A DNA stretch of 64,000 bases, taken from NCBI RefSeq assembly GCF_039693965.1, contig NZ_CP155576.1:930001-994000 (forward strand). Direction: 5' to 3'. Under the pieces are notes generated by a model, which did no database searches, was not told the origin of the DNA, and was given only the letters and a program-made list of their open reading frames with translations. Within the stretch, counting starts at the first letter, position 1. Each line of letters opens with the position of its first letter. This stretch comes from Moraxella sp. K1664. GTDB taxonomy: Bacteria > Pseudomonadota > Gammaproteobacteria > Pseudomonadales > Moraxellaceae. Made by a program: the position numbers and the translations under genes. Below are positions 57,252-64,000 of this stretch, piece by piece.

Positions 57252-59615
57252 TTAACCCACACTTCGCCTTGCCTTGACCACGCTTGGCTGTTGCTCGATT
57301 TTGGCAAGCAGGCGAGATAAATGCTCAATGCCTGCCACTTCCACAAAGAATTTCATCTGAGCGTCCATGCCGTCATCAAAGACTGTCTCGGCACGTTGGA
57401 TATTGACTTTCTCACGGTCGATGACATTAAACAAATCCCTAAGCAGTCCGCTTGTGGCGTGAGCGTCCACGACCACACAGACAGGCTGATACCGCCCAAA
57501 CTCCGCTTGCCAGTCGGCACAGACGACCCGCTCTGGCTCTTTTTGGGCGAGCCGTGACAGCTCCACGCAGTCACTACTGTGGATACTGACCCCATTCATG
57601 AGCGTGATAAAGCCTGTGATGGGTTCGCCATGTACAGGGTTACAGCATTTGGCAAGGTGTATCTCGACATTGTCCAGCCCATGCACGTCAATCTTGTATT
57701 TGTTGGGGCGAGTTTGGGATTTGGATTCGATGTGCGTTTCGCTGACATTGGGCGTGCTTAGGTTCAAATCCTTGATGATTTTGCCTGAGATTTGGCTAAC
57801 CCCAATCTCGCCCATGGTGATGGCAAGATACAGCTCATCTTCACCTTTGTAGTCTAGCTCTCGGCACAGCACACCAAAGTCCACGCCCGACACCGCCACG
57901 CTCAGTCGCTCTAACTCACGCAGTAGCAGGGCTTTGCCTGTTTCGATGTTTTTGTCACGGTCTTGTTTGTTAAACCATTGACGTAGTTTGGCTTTGGCAC
58001 GAGCGGTATGGATGTATCCGAGCGATGAGACAAGCCAGTCACGATTCGGCTCACGGCTTGATTTGGTGATAATCTCCACTTGATCGCCTGTTTTGGGCTG
58101 ATGAGTCAGTGGCACATAACGCCCGTTTACCCTTGCCCCTTGGGCGCGGTTGCCAACTTCGGTATGCACATAGTAGGCAAAGTCAAGCACGGTCGCCCCT
58201 TTGGGCAGCTCGGTGATGTCTCCGTCTCGGCTAAACACGTAGATTTGTTGGACGTTATCAAGGTTATCAAGCTCTATCTCGTCGCTCTCGCTTTTGTCTC
58301 CGCCTAAGAGCTGTCTTAGCGAGCTGATTTTGGCGGTGAGATAGTCATCTGTTTTGCCCTTTAAGCCCTCTTTATAATTGACGTGCGACGCCTTGCCAAG
58401 CTCCGCCTCAAAGTGCATGTCAAAGGTGCGAATCTGCACTTCTAGGGTACGGTTCTGGGCGATGACGACCGTGTGTAGCGACTTGTAGCCGTTGGGTTTG
58501 GGGTTGGTGATGTAGTCATCAAACTGCTCGGGGACGTGTCGCCACAGTCCATGCACCACGCCTAGGGTGTGATAGCATTCGGCGTTGGTGTTGACCAGTA
58601 CTCGCAAGGCTCTGATGTCATAGAGTTGGTCAAAGGATAGGTTTTTCTTTATCATCTTGCGATAGATAGAGTAGATGTGTTTGACACGCCCTGAGACTTC
58701 GCATTTGATGCCGACCCGATTTAGCTCATCGGTGAGTGTTTGCTTGACTTCTTCGATGTAGCACTCACGCTCGCTACGTTTTTGGGCAAGCAGACTGGCG
58801 ATACGTTTGTACTCATCGGGGGCAAGATAGCGAAAGGCTAGGTCTTCTAACTCCCATTTTAGCTGAGCGATGGATAGGCGATGAGCCAATGGAGCGTAGA
58901 TGGTCATGACCTCACGAGCCACTCGCTTTTGGCGGTCGGGTGTGGCAAAGGACAGCTCACGCATGGCAAAGGTACGCTCGGCAAGTTTGATGAGCACCGC
59001 CCGCACGTCATTGGTGGTGCTAATGAGCATGCTGTATATGGTGGATAGCTGTTCACGGTTGTTATTTTCAAAATAATCTTCAAGCCGTTTGTTGCCCTCT
59101 ATCGCCTCAGACAGTCGCCCCATGGCAAGCGTGTCTTCGATGAGATGGGCGATGTCCGCCTCGAACTCATGAGCGATGGTGTCCATGCCAATCAGTTCAC
59201 GCCGTACCGAGCGATAGAGCATGGCGGCGACCAGTGCGTTTTCATCTTGGAACAGATACGCCAAAATGTCCGCCATGCCAATGCCCGTCACATACGCTCC
59301 CGAGCGAGAGTTATGGGGTTTGGATGATTGTACTTGTACAAATTGGCAGGCTTTTTTGAGCAGGGGCAACTCATCTTTGCCGATACGTTGGGCGACATTA
59401 GATAGCCACTGGGCGACATCGATGTCCGTCTCGCTAATCTTGGCAGGCGTGTCGGTGGCGTGGCTGTGGTCGTGGGTGGTGGTGAGTTTTTGACTGTGAA
59501 GCTGTGCCTGAAAATCGGGGTGTAATTGGTCTGCCACAAGGCTTGCTGCTAGGCTTGCACTGTCGCCTGAGTCTTTGCCTGTCAGCAGGGGCAAGCTGTC
59601 TCGAATCTGTACCAC
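57252..59615 (-). CDS. relA: GTP pyrophosphokinase RelA
   Basis: RelA makes (p)ppGpp when uncharged tRNA is on the ribosome. The 787-residue protein has a pseudo-hydrolase domain (the His-Asp pair of the SpoT HD motif is replaced, with FEADIAHLIEDTLAMG at the site), a synthetase domain with YDIRALRVLV and EQFDDYITNPKPNGYKSLHTVV, then TGS (DITELPKGATVLDFAYYVHTEVG) and ACT domains. The FDDYI form at the motif that distinguishes RelA from SpoT is acidic, which supports RelA. Start is ATG 59615. Confidence 0.92.
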   Translation of the reverse strand: MVQIRDSLPLLTGKDSGDSASLAASLVADQLHPDFQAQLHSQKLTTTHDHSHATDTPAKISETDIDVAQWLSNVAQRIGKDELPLLKKACQFVQVQSSKPHNSRSGAYVTGIGMADILAYLFQDENALVAAMLYRSVRRELIGMDTIAHEFEADIAHLIEDTLAMGRLSEAIEGNKRLEDYFENNNREQLSTIYSMLISTTNDVRAVLIKLAERTFAMRELSFATPDRQKRVAREVMTIYAPLAHRLSIAQLKWELEDLAFRYLAPDEYKRIASLLAQKRSERECYIEEVKQTLTDELNRVGIKCEVSGRVKHIYSIYRKMIKKNLSFDQLYDIRALRVLVNTNAECYHTLGVVHGLWRHVPEQFDDYITNPKPNGYKSLHTVVIAQNRTLEVQIRTFDMHFEAELGKASHVNYKEGLKGKTDDYLTAKISSLRQLLGGDKSESDEIELDNLDNVQQIYVFSRDGDITELPKGATVLDFAYYVHTEVGNRAQGARVNGRYVPLTHQPKTGDQVEIITKSSREPNRDWLVSSLGYIHTARAKAKLRQWFNKQDRDKNIETGKALLLRELERLSVAVSGVDFGVLCRELDYKGEDELYLAITMGEIGVSQISGKIIKDLNLSTPNVSETHIESKSQTRPNKYKIDVHGLDNVEIHLAKCCNPVHGEPITGFITLMNGVSIHSSDCVELSRLAQKEPERVVCADWQAEFGRYQPVCVVVDAHATSGLLRDLFNVIDREKVNIQRAETVFDDGMDAQMKFFVEVAGIEHLSRLLAKIEQQPSVVKARRSVG

Positions 59616-60681
59616 GTCATGTCCTTTAATCTAAACTTTCAATCACTGTTTGATAAAATATATAGGCATTGTCATCAATCATGTCTTTGGGCGGATTTGT
59701 TGGGGTGGATTGTGATTTATCCTATCAACGCATTTATTTGAGCGTTGCGTTTCATCCTATACACCCAACCAACTTGATATCCACCATGGGTTTGTAGGGG
59801 TGTGCTGAGCATACCCTTTGATGGCATTACTACACAAGGCGTGCACAGCACGCCCCTACATCCAAACATTATTGTACTTGTAGTAATTTTAAAGTTTCTT
59901 GGGTGGATGTCCATGTTTTAAAAAACATCTTGCATTAAACAATGCCAATGATAAAACACTATTATTGCATTTTCGGGGCATTTTTAAAAGCCAAAAACCC
60001 CTAAAATTTACCAAAATTTCCTGCCTACTTTGCCAAAAACTGTGGTATAATGGTTCTCTTTGGTAAAATAATTTGCCAAAACATCGCTGAACCTGCTTAT
60101 TTTCTATTCATATTATAATATATAATAAGCCACATCGTAGGCTAGGACGGTTTTGCCGTCAAATGTGTTTAAGAACGAGTTAAGTTCGTTTTATACTTCT
60201 GGGCGTTTGGATATTTCATCATTACGTTTAATGATAAATATATCAGAAAAATGCAAATTGCCATTGTTTATTTTTTAATACAATTAAAATGGCACGTCTA
60301 AAATGACTTCTGTGTACTTCTTATCATCATGATTGCTGATTTTGTCAAGATTAGTTTTGATTATAAAACCAATGGCAAACTGTTGGCAGTATGAATTGTC
60401 TTCGGTGTTTTTGTAAAACATGATTGGGTTTGGCAAGGGTTATCCTTTGCCATTTAGATGACTTTTTAAGATACTTCTTTCTCAATTTAACATGGTAACT
60501 TATTGATTGTCCCATAATTATTTTTTGGGTGTAGGGGCGAATTGCAATTCGCCTTTGATAAATCAATCACTTATACAAGTTGAGATTGGGGTTTAAGATT
60601 TTTTTAAATAGACATTTTAAAAACCTAACCACGTTCGCCAAGCCAGCGATTATTATCAACATCATGACATCAAGGTTATTT
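59616..60681. other. Long intergenic region and probable leader of the DEAD-box gene
   Basis: About 1065 bases without a credible gene. It holds two GTGC-centred palindromes (59797-59816 and 59838-59855). TGTGGTATAAT at 60041-60051 is an extended -10, with a long stretch to the helicase start. The hairpin AACGA/TCGTT lies near 60174-60190, and a family C palindrome at 60537-60553. A promoter at 60050 would give a leader of over 600 bases, as in other cold-shock helicases with long untranslated leaders. Confidence 0.55.
59797..59855. repeat. Pair of dispersed GTGC-centred palindromes
   Basis: GGGGTGTGCTGAGCATACCC (59797-59816) and GGCGTGCACAGCACGCCC (59838-59855) are two related hairpins about 20 bases apart. 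The first matches the palindrome after purC at 26242 in its core GTGCTGAGCA. Such paired hairpins resemble REP-type repeats. Confidence 0.65.
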
Positions 60682-62514
60682 ATGACAACCCAACACCAAC
60701 AAGATTTTGCCCCACAAAATGAGCAAACAGGCGAACAACCCACCGAGCAAAAAGAGCAAAACAGCTTAACGTTTGAGCAGTTGCAACTTGCCAAACCCAT
60801 TTTAAAAGCCCTAACCAAATCAGGTTATACCACGCCCACGCCCATTCAGGCAGGGGCAATCCCCCACGCCATAGACGGACGTGATTTGCTATTGTCTGCC
60901 CAAACAGGCTCGGGCAAAACGGCGGCGTTTGTCCTGCCGATTTTGCACCAATTAGCCCAGCCAAAACCTGCCGAAAAATCCAGCGAGTTTAGCCAAAAAT
61001 CACACAATCGCCACCAAAAGACCGCCATTAAAGTCCTGATACTGACCCCCACCCGAGAGCTTGCCATGCAGGTGCAGGACAACGTGCGTAAATACAGCAG
61101 TGAAATGCGTGGGATTTTTAGCGTGCCATTGGTTGGCGGAGCTCCGTATGGCGGACAGATTCGTGCCTTGCGTAAGGGCGTGCAGATTGTCATCGCCACC
61201 CCCGGTCGCTTGATTGACCACATGAATGACGGACGTGTGGATTTGTCCGAGCTTGACACGCTGATACTGGACGAAGCTGACCGTATGCTGGACATGGGTT
61301 TTGCCGATGACATTAAGACGATTTTGGAAGCCGCCCCAAGCGAACGCCAAACTGTGATGTCGTCAGCGACGTGGGACGGAGCGGTTGGTAAGATTGCCGA
61401 GAGCTTTACCGTGAATCCTGAGCGTGTCTCTATCAAAGTTGAGTCGGCTCATATCGATGAGAGCGTGTATTTTTGTGATGATTTTCACCACAAAAACAAG
61501 ATTTTGATTGAACTTCTAAACAACCCCGAGATTAACCAAGCGGTGATTTTTACCGCCACCAAACGCAGTACCGAACAGCTTGCCGAGTCGCTCACCGAAG
61601 CAGGATTATCGGCTCGCTACCTGCACGGCGATTTGCCACAAGGCAAGCGTAACCGTATCATCAGCGATGTCAAGTCGGGCAAGTGTAACTTTTTGATTGC
61701 CACCGATGTCGCCGCTCGTGGCATTGACATCTCTGCCATTAGCCATGTGGTGAACTATGATTTACCCCGCCAAGTCGAAGACTATGTACACCGCATTGGT
61801 CGCTGTGGGCGAGCAGGGCGGACAGGGGTCGCCATGAACCTATGTAGCATGGACGACAGACGTCAGCTCGGACACATCAACCGCTATCTAAACCGTGAAA
61901 TGAAAGAAGAAGTGGTTGCAGGACTAGAACCCAAACGTCCCGCCCCAAGTGCCAAAGACAAAGACGGCAGACGTGAAGGGCGTGGCAGACGTGGCGAGCG
62001 TTATGGTCGCTCGGGCGGTCGTGGTTTTGGGCGTGGCGAGAGAGCAGAGTTCGGCAGTCGTTCAGGGCGGTCATCATTTGGCGGTCATGACAGACAGGCT
62101 TATGATAAGCAGGCTTATGACCGACAAGGCGACAGACCAAACCGTGAACGCCAATACCGCACAGAGCGATATGAGCGTGGCGAGAGCAGACGTGATGAGC
62201 GTTTTGCCAAGCCATACCAAGAGCGTTTTGGCGACAGAGATGACAGACGCACTCGCCAAGACAGAGACTATCGCCAAGATAAGCCCAAATCTTTTGGCTA
62301 TGCCCGTGAAAACAGCCGTGAATTTGGACAACGTGATAATACCTACAAAGGCGAGCGTGCATGGCGTGATGACAAACGCAAGGACAGCAGAGAGACGGCA
62401 AAATTTGGCGGTAGAGACGGCGTGAAAAAGCCCTACAAAAAACGAGCGGTCGAAGAAGTGTTCTTTGCCAAACGCCAAGAGAAAAAAGCCAAACGCAAAT
62501 TTGGCGAGCTGTGA
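60682..62514 (+). CDS. DEAD-box RNA helicase with Arg/Gly-rich tail
   Basis: A 610-residue ATP-dependent RNA helicase. ATG 60682 is chosen (AAGG about 7 bases upstream); ATG 60664 is also possible. All motifs are visible: Q motif TPTPIQAGAIPHA, AQTGSGKTAAF, PTRELAMQV, TPGRLIDHM, DEADRMLDMG, SAT, IATDVAARGIDI and HRIGRCGRAGRTG. The tail from about residue 420 is Arg/Gly/Asp-rich (GRGRRGERYGRSGGRG and many DRQ, ERY units), fit for RNA binding. It resembles RhlB/SrmB/RhlE-type helicases involved in ribosome assembly or RNA decay; the exact subfamily is uncertain. Confidence 0.9.
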   Translation: MTTQHQQDFAPQNEQTGEQPTEQKEQNSLTFEQLQLAKPILKALTKSGYTTPTPIQAGAIPHAIDGRDLLLSAQTGSGKTAAFVLPILHQLAQPKPAEKSSEFSQKSHNRHQKTAIKVLILTPTRELAMQVQDNVRKYSSEMRGIFSVPLVGGAPYGGQIRALRKGVQIVIATPGRLIDHMNDGRVDLSELDTLILDEADRMLDMGFADDIKTILEAAPSERQTVMSSATWDGAVGKIAESFTVNPERVSIKVESAHIDESVYFCDDFHHKNKILIELLNNPEINQAVIFTATKRSTEQLAESLTEAGLSARYLHGDLPQGKRNRIISDVKSGKCNFLIATDVAARGIDISAISHVVNYDLPRQVEDYVHRIGRCGRAGRTGVAMNLCSMDDRRQLGHINRYLNREMKEEVVAGLEPKRPAPSAKDKDGRREGRGRRGERYGRSGGRGFGRGERAEFGSRSGRSSFGGHDRQAYDKQAYDRQGDRPNRERQYRTERYERGESRRDERFAKPYQERFGDRDDRRTRQDRDYRQDKPKSFGYARENSREFGQRDNTYKGERAWRDDKRKDSRETAKFGGRDGVKKPYKKRAVEEVFFAKRQEKKAKRKFGEL

Positions 62515-62535
62515 TGTTTTTATTACAAAAATGGA

Positions 62536-62570
62536 CAAAAACCCATGTTTTGGCATGGGTTTTTGTTTTT
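62536..62570. terminator. Rho-independent terminator after the helicase gene
   Basis: CAAAAACCCATG and CATGGGTTTTTG pair over 12 bases around TTTTGG, followed by TTTTT. Usable from both sides for the converging genes. Confidence 0.9.
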
Positions 62571-62610
62571 GGGTTTAATGAACTGTTAAATTAATCTTAA
62601 TAAATTCATC

Positions 62611-63108
62611 TTAAAAACGCACAGACGCATTCTCGCCCAAGCTATCGGCAACCTTACCGCCTGTAATGGCAGACGCTGTTAGTTTGAACATATTAACGAC
62701 ACTGTTGCCACTTAGCCAGTATTCTGCCCCATTGGGGACGACTTTGATGAGTTGTACATTGGCATCATCTTTGCCATTGGCAAAAAAGGCACTGTACGTG
62801 GGCGACCACAGCTCATCGAGTTTGGCAGGGTTGGCGACCAACTCGGCTTTGCCATTGATAGACAGATAGTCTTTGTTATTTTGGGCGGTGTAGGACAGAT
62901 TGACCTGTGGGTTTGCCTTGATGTCGGCAACGGTTTGGGTGCTGGCGTCAGCGATGAACCAAATCTCTTTTTTAGCCAAATCAAACTCGCTGGTTGTCAT
63001 GGGGCAGGCGTGCAAATGTCCGTCTGCGGTAACGGTTGTCATCATGGTAAATTTGATGTCTTTGACCAACTCGCCAATGGTGTCAATGTGGGTTTGGGTG
63101 TCGCTCAT
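62611..63108 (-). CDS. Pyridoxamine 5'-phosphate oxidase-like flavin-split-barrel protein
   Basis: A 165-residue protein of the general-stress-protein-26 type. ATG 63108 after AAGGACAAT is chosen; a TTG at 63129 would add 7 residues. It has FTMMTTVTADGHLHACPMTTSEFD, EIWFIADASTQTVADI, VNLSYTAQNNKDYLSINGKAEL and YWLSGNSVVNMFKL. Proteins of this group bind FMN or FAD and are linked to stress; the reaction is unknown. Confidence 0.85.
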   Translation of the reverse strand: MSDTQTHIDTIGELVKDIKFTMMTTVTADGHLHACPMTTSEFDLAKKEIWFIADASTQTVADIKANPQVNLSYTAQNNKDYLSINGKAELVANPAKLDELWSPTYSAFFANGKDDANVQLIKVVPNGAEYWLSGNSVVNMFKLTASAITGGKVADSLGENASVRF

Positions 63109-63151
63109 GGGATTGTCCTTATTTATCAATGAGTTAAAATTGCTTTATCAC

Positions 63152-63359
63152 TAGGGCGTGCCTGCCGTTGGTATTTGCAATGAAAAATGAGAAAAATCGC
63201 ACGTTTTTCAAGGAAAAAGTGAAGTTTGATAGTCGTTCTATCAAACAAGTTTTCGCCTTCGAGCCACAAGATTTAGCCATTTTTCATGCAAAAATTGATT
63301 GAAATTGTCAAGTTTTCATCTTATTTTATAAAGATGTTATCAATGATAGGCGCGCCCTA
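63152..63359. mobile_element. Small inverted-repeat element, family A, diverged copy
   Basis: 208 bases, TAGGGCGTGCCTGCC to ATAGGCGCGCCCTA. It has the GATAGTCGTTCTATC hairpin in reverse orientation to the 13950 copy. The 3' third differs from the other copies (a segment with TTGAAATTGTCAAG), and the right terminal repeat is degenerate. Confidence 0.8.
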
Positions 63360-63509
63360 AATCGTGATGTCTTACTTTAACAAGTTCTGCCCCATTTACC
63401 AAGTAAATTTATGTACCGCTTTGTGTGCTTATGTAAGTTATGCCTTGGTTGTGTATAAGCAAATCATGCGTATGTGTGAACAAATCGCCATCTGCCCTAT
63501 ATAACACAC

Positions 63510-63534
63510 CAAAAAGCCCCAATCATTGGGGCTT
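63510..63534 (-). terminator. Rho-independent terminator of ihfA
   Basis: On the minus strand AAGCCCCAA and TTGGGGCTT pair around TGA and are followed by TTTGG. It lies about 50 bases after the ihfA stop codon. Confidence 0.8.
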
Positions 63535-63585
63535 GGTTGGGGCGTATCCGCCTTTTATTTTTGCAAATTTTTAAAATTGACGCTG

Positions 63586-63873
63586 TTATTTCACATCAAT
63601 TTGACGGCGAAACTTTTGCCCTGCCTTAAAGGTAACGACACGGCGAGCCTTGACAGGGATAACTTCCCCTGTTTTGGGGTTGCGACCGGGGCGGGACTTT
63701 TTGTCTTTTAATTCAAAGTTGCCAAAGCCTGAGAGCTTGACTTCTTTACCGTCCGCCAAACTTTGGCTAATCTCACTAAAAAAGGTATCCACCAATTTGC
63801 GAGCGTCTTGGCGAGTCATACGCAGGCGAATGGTCAAATGGTCTACCATGTCTGCTTTGGTTAAGGTTGCCAT
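63586..63873 (-). CDS. ihfA: Integration host factor subunit alpha
   Basis: IHF bends DNA at WATCAANNNNTTR sites. The 95-residue protein has [47 protein letters not shown] and the DNA-binding arm [22 protein letters not shown]. The RNPKTGE arm and [10 protein letters not shown] favour the alpha subunit over HU and IhfB. An IHF-type site is seen in the CRISPR leader in this same window. Confidence 0.93.
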   Translation of the reverse strand: MATLTKADMVDHLTIRLRMTRQDARKLVDTFFSEISQSLADGKEVKLSGFGNFELKDKKSRPGRNPKTGEVIPVKARRVVTFKAGQKFRRQIDVK

Positions 63874-63933
63874 GTGTTATCCTTTTAAAATTAAATTAAA
63901 ATCGGCATTGCTAATCAATGACTGTTTGGGTTA

Positions 63934-63952
63934 GGGCGAACCACATTCGCCC
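63934..63952. repeat. Dispersed palindrome, family C
   Basis: GGGCGAACCACATTCGCCC followed by CTGATAAGTCAATACATCA. The same palindrome plus tail type is at 51218-51275 and 60537-60580, and a bare palindrome is at 53075. Confidence 0.6.
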
Positions 63953-64000
63953 CTGATAAGTCAATACATCAGCTATCACGCAGTTGTGCTTGGTATTTGT

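Noticed and set aside
60351-60566. 71-codon minus-strand frame in the helicase leader region
   Set aside because: Basic, low-complexity product without homologues I recognise, no ribosome-binding site, overlaps a palindrome.
61877-62425. Long frames on both strands over the helicase tail
   Set aside because: Shadows of the Arg/Gly-rich C-terminal region, with unnatural composition and no ribosome-binding site.

Overview
The window looks like a chromosomal segment of a Moraxella species (Moraxellaceae, Gammaproteobacteria). The strongest indicators are a lactoferrin-receptor operon in the order lbpB-lbpA-orf3 and a transferrin-receptor locus in the order tbpA-orf2-tbpB, the arrangements known from Moraxella catarrhalis. 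The housekeeping genes (mltG, tmk, dapA, purC, gyrB, dapE, thiC, parC, relA, ihfA) are of gammaproteobacterial type. I cannot name the species from sequence alone.

Layout. 1-3072: end of a release-factor-like gene, a PhzF-family isomerase, mltG and tmk. 3255-22756: a host-iron piracy island with lactoferrin receptor (lbpB, lbpA) plus a Slam translocon, the energy module tonB-exbB-exbD, and transferrin receptor (tbpA, a second Slam, tbpB), with Fur-like boxes in front of several units. 22757-24140: decayed IS5 and two small inverted-repeat elements. 24171-26189: dapA, a short BamC-like lipoprotein, purC. 26433-34215: a complete minimal type I-F2 (I-Fv) CRISPR-Cas system (cas1, cas2-3, cas7fv, cas5fv, cas6f, leader, 13-repeat array plus one fossil repeat). 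34278-38186: gyrB, a pRiA4b ORF-3-like gene and a 2OG-Fe(II) oxygenase. 38311-41574: an AT-rich island bounded by IS1 and IS1595 remnants that carries a microcin C-like operon. 41607-46550: dapE with an intact IS3-family element inside its terminator, an oligopeptide-binding lipoprotein, a YqfO-like protein. 46825-50743: small membrane proteins, TPP riboswitch and thiC, a histidine phosphatase. 50757-53253: a scrap zone of transposase halves, repeats and small hypothetical membrane proteins. 53314-63873: parC, a DksA-like zinc-finger protein, an amino-acid-type binding lipoprotein, relA, a DEAD-box helicase, a flavin-split-barrel protein and ihfA.

Most notable find. At 38755-38778, directly behind a consensus sigma70 promoter and a strong ribosome-binding site, lies a seven-codon gene encoding MLGRSHN. 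It is followed by a hairpin attenuator, a MccB-type adenylyltransferase and an MFS exporter of MccC type. The peptide has the length, initial Met and final Asn of the E. coli microcin C precursor MRTGNAN. The mccB gene is out of frame as read at a run of eight T, restored by a ninth T, so production may be phase-variable, rescued by slippage, or lost.

How the parts work together. The iron island strips iron from host transferrin and lactoferrin: TbpB and LbpB are surface lipoproteins exported by the Slam proteins, TbpA and LbpA are the channels, TonB-ExbBD supplies energy, and Fur is the likely repressor. The CRISPR system has its own array promoter, an IHF-type site in the leader (ihfA is also in the window) and a separate promoter with a palindrome for the effector genes. 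Six copies of one inverted-repeat element, three of a second and several short palindromes are scattered between genes, and many insertion sequences are reduced to fragments.
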